Below, piece by piece: positions 34,540 to 44,280 of a stretch of DNA of 64,000 bases. The stretch spans positions 2,418,001-2,482,000 of the forward strand of contig JADKFS010000001.1 in NCBI GenBank assembly GCA_016717335.1, in the 5' to 3' direction. A program made the position numbers and the translations under genes. Numbering within the stretch: the first letter of the stretch is position 1; every line of letters begins with the position of its first letter. The notes beneath the pieces were generated by a model. The model was not told where the DNA came from. It did no database searches and was given only the letters and a program-made list of their open reading frames with translations. Origin of the DNA: Candidatus Ribeiella danica (GTDB lineage: Bacteria; Chloroflexota; Chloroflexia; Chloroflexales; Roseiflexaceae).

Positions 34540-35236
34540 GGGAGGGCTCCTGCGCTAATACACGCTGGCCGTTCGACCAGCGGTAGACGGCAAACCAGAA
34601 CGGCGCGCGAATGGCGTCCAGCCGGCTGGCCAACGCGAGATCCTGCTCAAACTCGGTGAGTCCACCGAGGGATGTGCGGACGATGCGTTCGGCTAAACGT
34701 CGATCCATTCTCGTCTGCTGCATCAGCCGACGGTAGAGCGGGTTTTCAGCAATGGCATCGCCGATCGCGCGCGCGGACTCCTCCTCCTGATATGACTCTA
34801 GATCCCTACCATATAGGGGGGTGGGGGGGGGATCGATCATGTCTGATCGCTCCGATTCCACGCCGATTGAGCGATCAGGCATCTCGTTGGGGTTTGCCGA
34901 TTGGGCGTTGGTCGAGCGATCAGTGACTCCCTGATCGCTGTCGGATGGACAAAACGAGCGATCAGCCATGTCTGATCGGTCGGTCACGACAATCAGGCTG
35001 CCACGCGCCTCGGTGATGCGTTCAATCAGCCCCTGCGCCTCTAGTTTTCGTAGGATGCCCGGGATCTGGCTGGGCGACTTGAGCTGCGCGAGCACGGCCA
35101 GCTCGCGGTTTGTCGTTTGGATCGTGGTATTGGTTGGGCCGGCGCGCAGGAGCACGTCGTAGACCCGGCCGATTGCAGGGAGGAACGGATTGAATGTGAC
35201 ACTCTCTGTCACACATTCGTGGTAGGATGTATTCAT
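34328..35236 (-). CDS. Phage replication initiator, winged-helix, with internal origin
   Basis: 302 residues. N-terminal winged helix-turn-helix: FLPAIGRVYDVLLRAGPTN, TNRELAVLAQLKSPSQIPGI, LRKLEAQGLIERI. Residues about 85-135 are a low-complexity linker in which DRS/ERS recurs because the DNA carries iterons. A second folded part (NPLYRRLMQQTRMDRRLAER, APFWFAVYRWSNG) follows. It is immediately upstream of the helicase loader. This order, and iterons inside the gene, match the lambda O protein plan. AAGGAAG precedes the ATG. Confidence 0.75.
   Translation of the reverse strand: MNTSYHECVTESVTFNPFLPAIGRVYDVLLRAGPTNTTIQTTNRELAVLAQLKSPSQIPGILRKLEAQGLIERITEARGSLIVVTDRSDMADRSFCPSDSDQGVTDRSTNAQSANPNEMPDRSIGVESERSDMIDPPPTPLYGRDLESYQEEESARAIGDAIAENPLYRRLMQQTRMDRRLAERIVRTSLGGLTEFEQDLALASRLDAIRAPFWFAVYRWSNGQRVLAQEPSHERPSSPSADRPKSDGHTGHAGHQRRRRAERPGTRGGDAVGSNADPAYQAYLAEIVRDIRPVAADFFDCD
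34843..34980. other. Candidate replication origin: six iterons inside the initiator gene
   Basis: CTGATCGCT or its complement AGCGATCAG at 34843, 34870, 34915, 34931 and 34957, plus variant CTGATCGGT at 34972. The last four form two close inverted pairs. Two G runs (G6-T-G9, 34816-34831) lie beside the array. Confidence 0.7.
35192..35218. promoter_or_regulatory. Imperfect inverted repeat at the 5' end of the initiator gene
   Basis: GAATGTGACA and TGTCACACATTC flank five bases, within codons 6-15 of the initiator gene. It may be an operator for autoregulation or a translational hairpin. Confidence 0.4.
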
Positions 35237-35309
35237 TCTACTTCCTTCGTTGTCGACGACCGCCCGCCGCTTGCGTCTGGTCCGCGCAGCCGGCGGGCGA
35301 TGCGATTCT

Positions 35310-35681
35310 TTAGACCACTGTCTGGTGCCGGTCGAGCATCGCGTCGAGCGCGCCCCACAGGAAGGGCGGTTCGACCCAGAGCGACCCGTCGAAGTCCGCC
35401 ATGGTCGCTAGCATTCTGATGGGCTCGCCGTAGCGAGCGAGCAGCTCCAGCGGCTGGGTCTCGGATATGTCCTGCTGCCAGTAATAGAGCGATATCTCCA
35501 GGCGCGCGCCGCCGCGGGTCTGGTGGAGGAGCGCGACGAGCGGAATCGCGGCGAGCTGGGCGCGGGCCAGACGCTGGCCCAGATCCACGATGCGTTCGGG
35601 CGGCAGGCGATCGATACGCCAGATTGCGGCGTCCTGGGGCGGGCGAGTCCCCTTGAAGATGAGGTACTGCACAGTTGACAT
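35310..35681 (-). CDS. Hypothetical protein at the start of the replication operon
   Basis: 123 residues from ATG 35681 with GGGAG upstream. STVQYLIFKGTRPPQDAAIW, then LPPERIVDLGQRLARAQLAA and ARLEISLYYWQQDISETQ look like a folded soluble protein. It is the first minus-strand gene from the integrase side, 73 bases upstream of the initiator. No family recognised. Confidence 0.6.
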   Translation of the reverse strand: MSTVQYLIFKGTRPPQDAAIWRIDRLPPERIVDLGQRLARAQLAAIPLVALLHQTRGGARLEISLYYWQQDISETQPLELLARYGEPIRMLATMADFDGSLWVEPPFLWGALDAMLDRHQTVV

Positions 35682-35753
35682 GGGTACACTCCCGATGTAT
35701 GCTAATGGCGGGTACACGCGTGCTGGTGCATGGCAATGCACATGACGTGGGTC

Positions 35754-35789
35754 AACGACGCCCGGCGACCGCCGTCGCCGGGCGTCGTT
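35754..35789 (+). terminator. Strong intrinsic terminator with no obvious upstream gene
   Basis: Perfect 16-bp stem AACGACGCCCGGCGAC / complement with a 4-base CGCC loop and a T-rich tail (TGTTGCGTTGTTT) on plus. It lies between the divergent replication operon and the integrase, where no plus-strand gene precedes it. It may end a short untranslated RNA. The rest of 35682-36053 holds no gene I can support; TACAAT at 35934-35939 could be an integrase -10 box. Confidence 0.7.
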
Positions 35790-36053
35790 TGTTGCGTTGT
35801 TTCCTCCGCAGTTGCTCTCTCAGATGTTGCTCCCTCAGATCGGTCTTAGGGCATTTGACCTCCTTTCGTGTGAATACCCCTTGGAGACAGCGGCGCGCGA
35901 GCGTGCCGCAGAATACGCGTGGTAAAAGCGCGGTACAATAGCGACTCCTCAACCAGATCGATCGCAAATCTTAACGGCCACGTTGCCGAACGTCACGGCC
36001 TGCCACGTCTCCCCAAGGGCGCTAGTGGACGCGCCCATTGTGTGGAGGAAGGT

Positions 36054-37049
36054 ATGACAGTCCTGTCCGAGGCCGTGGCGGCATTCCTGGAACATCGGCG
36101 GCTGGCCGGGCGATCTACTCAGACGATCGCACGCTACACATCCGCGCTGACGATGTGGCAGCGCTGGCGTGAGGCGGCGACGCTGGATGGCGACATCCAG
36201 GCGATCACCATCGCCGAGCTGCGCGACTACCTCTCCTACCTGCTCACGGAGCGTATTCCCCACGACGGCAACGTGCGCCGTGCCCCCGCGGCCACGTCTG
36301 GCCTGGCGCCCCACTCCGTGGCCAACGCGCGCACGGTGCTGCGCGCGTTTTGGACCTTTGCGGGCCGTGAAGGCTGGTTGCTCCCCGACCAGCTCGACTT
36401 CTTCTGCGGCGATCGGATTCCAAAGATTCATATCGAGCTGGAGGATCGCGCCTACTGGCGTGACGACCTGGTCGAGCAGCTGCTCGCGGCCTGTGACCAC
36501 GCGGCCGAGGAAGACCGCCGACGGGTCCGCGCTATCATCGCACTGCTCTACGAGTCAGGGCTGCGTATTGACGAGCTCTGCAGCCTCACCGATGAGCAGA
36601 TCGACGTTCACGAGCAGGCCGCGCGCGTGCGTGGCAAGGGTCGGAAGAAGCGCTGGGTGTTTTGGGGCGAGGACGCGGCCACCGAGCTGGCGGCGTATCT
36701 CGCCGTGCGGCGTGGGGCATCGGGCGGCAGCCTGCCGCTCTTTCGCGGCACGTCGCCGAAGAACGACGGCGGGGCGCTTAGCACCCATGCCGTACGTGCC
36801 GCCATCAAGCGCGTGGCGAAACGGGCGCAGATCGACTTGCCCAAGGGCGCGCCGATCCACGCTAGCCGGCACGGATTTGCGCATGCCATGATCGACGGCG
36901 GGGCGCCCCTGAGCAACGTGACCGATCTCCTCGGCCACGCCGACCCGCGCATCACCATGCGCTATCTGCACGAGCGCAAGGATAGGTTGCAGGAGGTCCA
37001 TCGCCGTGCCCAAGAGCGGCGTCGCCGCGCCCCTGATCATGGCGAGTAG
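36054..37049 (+). CDS. int: Tyrosine-type phage integrase
   Basis: 331 residues from ATG 36054, chosen for GGAGGAAGG just upstream; the frame is open further back. The N-terminal SAM-like core-binding domain spans about 1-105. Catalytic residues: Arg171 in YESGLRIDEL, Lys195 in RGKGRKKR, His269 and Arg272 in IHASRHGF, His295 in LLGHADPR and Tyr304 in TMRYLH. All are present, so it should be active. The stop is directly followed by the tRNA 3' fragment, the usual int-att layout. It integrates and, with an excisionase, excises the prophage. Confidence 0.93.
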   Translation: MTVLSEAVAAFLEHRRLAGRSTQTIARYTSALTMWQRWREAATLDGDIQAITIAELRDYLSYLLTERIPHDGNVRRAPAATSGLAPHSVANARTVLRAFWTFAGREGWLLPDQLDFFCGDRIPKIHIELEDRAYWRDDLVEQLLAACDHAAEEDRRRVRAIIALLYESGLRIDELCSLTDEQIDVHEQAARVRGKGRKKRWVFWGEDAATELAAYLAVRRGASGGSLPLFRGTSPKNDGGALSTHAVRAAIKRVAKRAQIDLPKGAPIHASRHGFAHAMIDGGAPLSNVTDLLGHADPRITMRYLHERKDRLQEVHRRAQERRRRAPDHGE

Positions 37050-37087
37050 TCGCTAGGTCACAGGTTCGAATCCCGTCACCGGCACCA
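37050..37087 (+). other. tRNA 3' fragment: prophage attachment site
   Basis: The T-arm (stem 37060-37064 / 37072-37076 with loop TTCGAAT), acceptor 3' strand CACCGGC, discriminator A and CCA (37085-37087) are present, but no 5' half precedes them, only the integrase gene. This is the right attachment site. The stem has one A-C mismatch. The 5' tRNA half, expected to start GCCGGTG, should lie at the left end outside the window. Confidence 0.82.
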
Positions 37088-37113
37088 GCTCATCTGTGGC
37101 TGCTTGCCCGATG

Positions 37114-37148
37114 CCCCCTCTTCTAACAGGAGAGGGGGGTCTTTTTTT
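37114..37148 (+). terminator. Intrinsic terminator of the host tRNA
   Basis: CCCCCTCT / AGAGGGGG stem with a 9-base loop, followed by a run of seven T. It lies 27 bases after the tRNA CCA, as expected for the original tRNA transcript. Bases 37149-37320 show nothing else. Confidence 0.85.
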
Positions 37149-37320
37149 GCCCGTTCGCACGCTGATGCGCTTGCAGCTCTTGCCTCCCAGCGCCGCGCTA
37201 TTTCCCCTCGAATCGCGTATACCAGGCCCCGCCTCGAGCGGTATATAGCACATGTAGCGCGGGCACAGACCATCGTGCTCGCGCGCAGCCGCTCGATCGT
37301 ACGCCGGAGTGACACCCGCT

Positions 37321-40062
37321 ATGCACGACAACCGTCTCTGCCACGCGCTCCTGCTCGCGCTGCTCTGTGTCTGTCTGTCGCTCCCCGCGGCCGCCGCCGG
37401 GGCCGGCCCCGGCGAGCCGCCGCTGCTCACGCCGCTGCCTGGCGAGCTGCGGCTGGCCTGGCGCGGCGCGCCCGCGGCCCTGGGCGCGCTCGCGGCGGGT
37501 ACGCCGGCCCAGCCGCTCGTGACAATCGGCGGGCTGCGGCTGCCCGCGCCGCTGCTGACGCTGCGCATCGCCGGCGAGGGGCCGGTCGCGCCGCGGGTCG
37601 ACCTGCTGGAGAGCACTCCCTGGCGCGGCGCGCTCCCCGCGGTCGAGCCGATCGTGCCGCGCGGCCCCGACGGCGCGGAGCGCCCGGCGCTCGCCGTCGA
37701 GCCCGACCGCTCGCTGCCCGACTCGCCGGTGGTGGTCCTGCGCGACGCGCGCGTGCGCGGGGTGCGCATCGCCGTGCTGGCCTTGAGCCCGGTCTTCGCG
37801 CAAAACGGCGCGCCGCGGGCCGTGACGGAGCTGCGGGCCGCGATCCCAGGCGCCGCGCCGCTGGCCGAGGGCGCTGCGACGCTGCTGGCCACTCGCCGCC
37901 CATTTCTCGCCGACGCGCCCGGGCCGAGCAACCCGGCCGCCGGTAAAGGTTGGCGGGTGCGCGTCGCGCGCGCCGGCATCCAGCGCCTCACGCGCGCGGC
38001 GCTGCTGGCGGCTGGCGTGCCGCTCGGGGCAACCACAAGCCCGCACCTCTACTACCAGGGCGTCGAGCTGCCATTGGAGCAGCGCGGCGCCGCCGCGAGC
38101 CTGGAGCTGCGCTTCTACGCGCCCCGGCCGGGCGACCGCTGGAACGCCGGCGACACCTACTGGCTGACGGTCGAGGGCCGGGCGGGGCTGCCGATGGCTC
38201 ATCGCACGGTCACGCCCGCCGGCGCGCCGCAGCGCGGCGACGCGCGCGAGCAGGGTCTCTGGCGCGACAACAAGCTGTACGACGCCGGAAACCCCGGACT
38301 AGATGGCGACCACTGGTACGCCGCCGAGCTCAAGACCGGGCCAGGGCTAGGCCCGGCCACGCTGAGCGTCCCGCTGACCTCCACGCTTGGGCTGGTCGGC
38401 GGCACCACCGTTCTCACGGCTACCGGCGTCGCGTACACATCCGGCCAGCACAGCCTGGCGATTACAATCGGCGGCGAGCGGCGCAGTGCGATCTGGAGCG
38501 GCCGCGGCGTCTGGACGCAGGCGCTGACCTTCACGACGAATCTGGACGCCGCCGAGATCGAGCTCACGCCCGGCGGCACGATCGACGACATCAGCCTTGA
38601 CAGCCTCGCGTGGGATCGGCCGGTCGACCTGGACGCCCATGGGAAGGGCGCGACCTTCGGCGGGCTGCCGGGGGCGTGGCAGTACCGGCTGCGCCGGGCC
38701 CCCGCCGGCCACAATGCCGACGACCTCTACGACGTCGGCGACCCGCGCGCCCCAAGCATCCTCACGATCGCGGGCGGGGCAGATGTGGCGTTCGAGGATG
38801 GGCCGGCGCCGCGCCGCTACGTGCTGGCAGGGCCCGGTACGCTCTGGGAGCCGGCGCTCAGCCGCGGCCAGACGTTCGACTTCGCCACGCGCGGCGACGC
38901 GATCTACATCGCCCCGGCGCAGTTTCACGCCGCGCTGGCGCCCCTCGTGGCGCTGCGGCAGTCACAGGGCTATAGCGTGCGTCTGATCGACGCGCAGGCG
39001 ATCTACGACTCCTGGAGCTTCGGCCAGGTCTCCCCGCAGGCGATCCACGCGTTCCTGCGCTACGCGGCAGCCGCCTGGAGCCCGCCGCCCGACGCCGTCA
39101 CGCTCGTCGGGGACGGCACCTCCGATCCGCTGAACTACACCGGGCGCAACAACACCACCTTCATCCCGCCGTACCTGGCGATGGTCGACCCCTGGCTGGG
39201 CGAGACGGCCTGCGACTCCTGCTACGCGCGGCTGGACAGCGCCGACCCGCTGGCCGACGATCTGGCCGACCTCGCGTTCGGCCGGCTGCCGGTGAAGAGC
39301 GCGGCCGAGCTGGCGGCGCTGGCCGCCAAGATCGTCGCCTACGAGACCGGCCCGCTCGACCCGTCCTGGCGCTCGCGCAGCCTGTACTTCGCCGACGACG
39401 CCGACGAGGCCGGCGACTTCGCGGCGTTTGCCGACATCAGCGTGGCCCAGCAGCCGGCCCGCGTGCAAGTCCAGCGGATGTACTACGATCCCCTGTCGGC
39501 CGGGCTGCCGTGGCGCGAGCCGGACCCCGCGAGGGCGCGCCGGCGGGTGATCGACGGGCTGAGCGCGGGCGCCGGGCTGGTCAACTATGTCGGCCACAGC
39601 AGCCCGTACCAGTGGGCCACGACCGATCGAAACCTGGCGCAGCCCTACCTGCTTGGGCTATACGACGTCGACGGGCTGGCGAACGGCGCGAGCCAGCCGA
39701 TCGTGCTGGAGATGACCTGCCTGACAGGCGCGTTTCAGACGCCGGCCTACAGCGGCACGACGATCGACGAGCGCCTGGTGCTCCAGCCGAACGGCGGCGC
39801 GATCGCCGTGTGGGGGCCTACCGGGCAGGGTGTGGCGCACGGCCACGACGCGCTGCAGCGCGGCTTCTACCAGGCGCTCTGGTCGGCGCCGCCGCTGAGC
39901 GCCACGATCGGCCAGCTCACCGCGGCCGGCGCGATCGAGCTATTCCAGAACGGCCTGTGCTGCCAGGACTCGCTGTCGACCTACGCGCTGCTGGGCGACC
40001 CGCTGACGCGGGCGCGCGTGCTGCCGGCGCGGCGGGTGTACCTGCCGGCGTCGTGGCGCTGA
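37321..40062 (+). CDS. Secreted gingipain-like (C25) cysteine peptidase
   Basis: 913 residues from ATG 37321, chosen because a signal peptide follows at once (CHALLLALLCVCLSLPAAAA); GTG 37309 is possible. The N-terminal half is beta-rich and pro-like. The catalytic half has ALAPLVALRQSQGYSVRLID, VTLVGDGTSDPLNY, then YVGHSSPYQW (probable catalytic His near 756) and LEMTCLTGAF (Cys near 800), as in C25 peptidases. There is no C-terminal sorting domain as in Porphyromonas. Likely an exported, surface or extracellular protease. It is convergent with treZ, with one base between the stops. Confidence 0.8.
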   Translation: MHDNRLCHALLLALLCVCLSLPAAAAGAGPGEPPLLTPLPGELRLAWRGAPAALGALAAGTPAQPLVTIGGLRLPAPLLTLRIAGEGPVAPRVDLLESTPWRGALPAVEPIVPRGPDGAERPALAVEPDRSLPDSPVVVLRDARVRGVRIAVLALSPVFAQNGAPRAVTELRAAIPGAAPLAEGAATLLATRRPFLADAPGPSNPAAGKGWRVRVARAGIQRLTRAALLAAGVPLGATTSPHLYYQGVELPLEQRGAAASLELRFYAPRPGDRWNAGDTYWLTVEGRAGLPMAHRTVTPAGAPQRGDAREQGLWRDNKLYDAGNPGLDGDHWYAAELKTGPGLGPATLSVPLTSTLGLVGGTTVLTATGVAYTSGQHSLAITIGGERRSAIWSGRGVWTQALTFTTNLDAAEIELTPGGTIDDISLDSLAWDRPVDLDAHGKGATFGGLPGAWQYRLRRAPAGHNADDLYDVGDPRAPSILTIAGGADVAFEDGPAPRRYVLAGPGTLWEPALSRGQTFDFATRGDAIYIAPAQFHAALAPLVALRQSQGYSVRLIDAQAIYDSWSFGQVSPQAIHAFLRYAAAAWSPPPDAVTLVGDGTSDPLNYTGRNNTTFIPPYLAMVDPWLGETACDSCYARLDSADPLADDLADLAFGRLPVKSAAELAALAAKIVAYETGPLDPSWRSRSLYFADDADEAGDFAAFADISVAQQPARVQVQRMYYDPLSAGLPWREPDPARARRRVIDGLSAGAGLVNYVGHSSPYQWATTDRNLAQPYLLGLYDVDGLANGASQPIVLEMTCLTGAFQTPAYSGTTIDERLVLQPNGGAIAVWGPTGQGVAHGHDALQRGFYQALWSAPPLSATIGQLTAAGAIELFQNGLCCQDSLSTYALLGDPLTRARVLPARRVYLPASWR

Positions 40063-40063
40063 G

Positions 40064-42002
40064 CTATCTCCCGACGCTCAGCACGACCGCGCCCGGCCCT
40101 TCGAGCTCCAGGATACGTCGGTCGTCCGACAGCCGCGCCGGCCCGCCCCCGTCCTCGCTATCCAGCATCGGCGACCAGCGCAGGCCGCCGGGGCGGCCGT
40201 CTCCGAGCGCCCGCCCAGATCGAGCCACAGCGCGCCTCGCAGGCTCACGACCACGAGCAGGGGTGTCCTCGATCGCCGGGCCGGTGCGCCGCAGCGCCAG
40301 CGCAGTCGGCCCGACCGGCGTGACGGCGAAGGTGGCGCGGCCGCGCTGGCGCAGGGCCGGCATAGAGGCGCGCAGCCTCAGCAGGTCGCAGTAGAGCTGA
40401 AGCACGCCGGCGTGCGGCGGCTGGGCGCGCTCCTCCCAGCGCAGCTTCGAGCGCAAAAGGTCTCGATCGCCTGCGGGTCGGGCACCTGCTCGCCGGCAAA
40501 GGCGCTGAAGCCGGCGAACTCGGCCCGCCGCCCCGCGGTGACGAGCCGGCCCAGCTCGGCGTGGTGGTCGGTGAAGAACAGGAACGGCGTGCCGGCGGCC
40601 CACTCCTGGCCCATCCAGATCAGCGGCGTGTACGGGCTGAGCAGCAGCAGCGCCGAGGCGGCGCGGTAGGCGGCCAGGCCGACGTCCTGGCTCAGGCGCT
40701 CGCCAAGCGCGCGGTTGCCGACCTGGTCGTGGTTCTGGATGCAGTGCACGAAGCACGGTACCGGGAGATCGCTCGCCGGCGCCCCGCGCGCCCGCCCGAG
40801 AAACGCCGACGGCTGCCCGGTGTAGAACCAGCCCTGCCGCAGCGTCGCGGCGAGATCCTCCGCGCTGCCGCTATAGTCCATGTAGTAGCCCTCGCGCTCG
40901 CCCGTCAGCGCCACCCGCATCTGGTGGTGGAAGTCGTCCGCCCAGACCGCGTCGAGCCCTAGTCCAGGGGCTTGGGGCTTGGGGCTTGGGGCTTGGGCGC
41001 CAGCGTCCATGGCGTCCTGTCCCCTGTCCCCTGTCCCCTGTCCCCTGATCAGGTTCGGGTCGTTATTCTCGCTCTCGGCGATCAGCACGAAGTGGCGCTC
41101 GGGCGGCAGCAGGTCGTGGACCCGCGCCGCGATCTCGGCCAGGATGTGGGTCGGGCTGGCGTCGAGGATGGCGTGGGTGGCGTCGAGCCGCAGCCCGTCG
41201 AGGTGATACTCGTGCGCCCAGTAGCAGGCGTTGGCCGCGAAGAAGTCGCGCACCGGCGGGCTGCCCGGCCCGTCGAAGTTCAGCGCGTCGCCCCAGGGCG
41301 TCTGGTGGCGGTCGGTGAAGTAGCTCTGGCTAAACTGGCGCAGGTAGTTGCCGTCCGGCCCGAGGTGGTTGTAGACTACGTCGAGGATGACCGCCAGCCC
41401 GCGCGCGTGCGCGGCGTCGACCAGACGCCTGAGGCCCTCCGGCCCGCCGTAGGCGCGCGCGGGGGCGAACAGGCAGACGCCGTCGTAGCCCCAGCCGCGC
41501 TCGCCGGGGAAGTCGGCCACCGGCATCAGCTCGATCGCCGTCACGCCCAGAGCGCGCAGGTCGTCCAGCCGCCCGGCCAGCGCGTCGAAGGTGCCCGCCG
41601 GCGTGGCCGCGCCGACGTGCAGCTCGTAGATCACCAGGTCTTCGAGCGGCAGCCCGCGCCAGCCGCCGTCGGCCCAGGCGAACGCCGGGTCGACCACCTG
41701 CGACGGGCCGTGGACGCCCGCCGGCTGGAAGCGCGCGGCCGGGTCGGGGCGCGGCTCGCCGCCGTCGAGCCGGTACATGTAGCGCGCCCCCGCGCCGATG
41801 CCCGCCACCTGCCCGGAGAAGGAGCCGTCGCCCGCCGGATCGAGCGCGTAGCTCTCGCCCGGCCGCTCACCGTCGTACAGCACGACCTCGACGGACTGAG
41901 CATTGCCGGCCCAGACGCAGAAGCGGACTCCGTCGCCGTCGGGCCGCGCGCCGATCGGGAGAGCCCAGCTCTCCCGCTGCGAATGTCGGCTGTTGGACCG
42001 AC

Positions 42003-42006
<4 letters not shown>
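40064..42006 (-). CDS. treZ: Malto-oligosyltrehalose trehalohydrolase, C-terminus frameshifted
   Basis: GH13 enzyme that releases trehalose from maltooligosyl trehalose made by TreY. The frame from 42006 is intact to about 40458 with GLRLDATHAILD (nucleophile Asp near 273), IAESENND (acid Glu near 308) and NHDQVGNRALG. It then breaks at AAAA (40455-40458). The conserved continuation RSKLRWEE is in the next frame, and two compensating shifts occur near 40260 and 40190 before the end (LRWSPMLDSEDG to LELEGPGAVVLSVGR). Corrected length is about 647 residues, normal for TreZ. A heptamer element is inserted near residues 320-345. The start overlaps the glgX stop (ATGA). Confidence 0.85.
40967..41047. 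repeat. Heptamer element inside treZ, G-quadruplex-capable
   Basis: Left arm (GGGGCTT)x4-GGG at 40967-40997, right arm CCTGTCC-type heptamers x4 at 41015-41047. The arms pair as G4-N3-G4 against C4-N3-C4. In frame, it adds about 25 residues between DPNLI and LDAVWADDFHH, where TreZ proteins normally have a short loop. The same right arm recurs at 57875-57906. Confidence 0.85.
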
Positions 42007-44132
<2,126 letters not shown>

Positions 44133-44153
44133 GGCGTGGTCTCCTGGTCGCTC

Positions 44154-44280
44154 CTGACAAGCTGAAACGGTGACAAGGTGGCAAGGTGGCAAGCTGAAGA
44201 TGACAGGCTGAAATGATGACAAGGTGACTGTTTCCGTGAGATGAGGTCACCGTGTCACCCCCTCACTCCGTCACCTTGTC
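44154..44280. repeat. Short-unit repeat element between treY and glgX
   Basis: The left arm (44154-44228) has overlapping 7-8 bp units such as CAAGGTGG and GCTGAAA. The right arm (44245-44280) has GTCACC-type units, partly complementary (GGTGAC). It covers the whole gap and runs into the last codons of treY. Confidence 0.65.

Noticed and set aside
37004..37087. Complete tRNA gene at the integrase end
   Set aside because: No 5' acceptor strand matching CACCGGC and no D- or anticodon arm upstream. The bases there code the integrase C-terminus.
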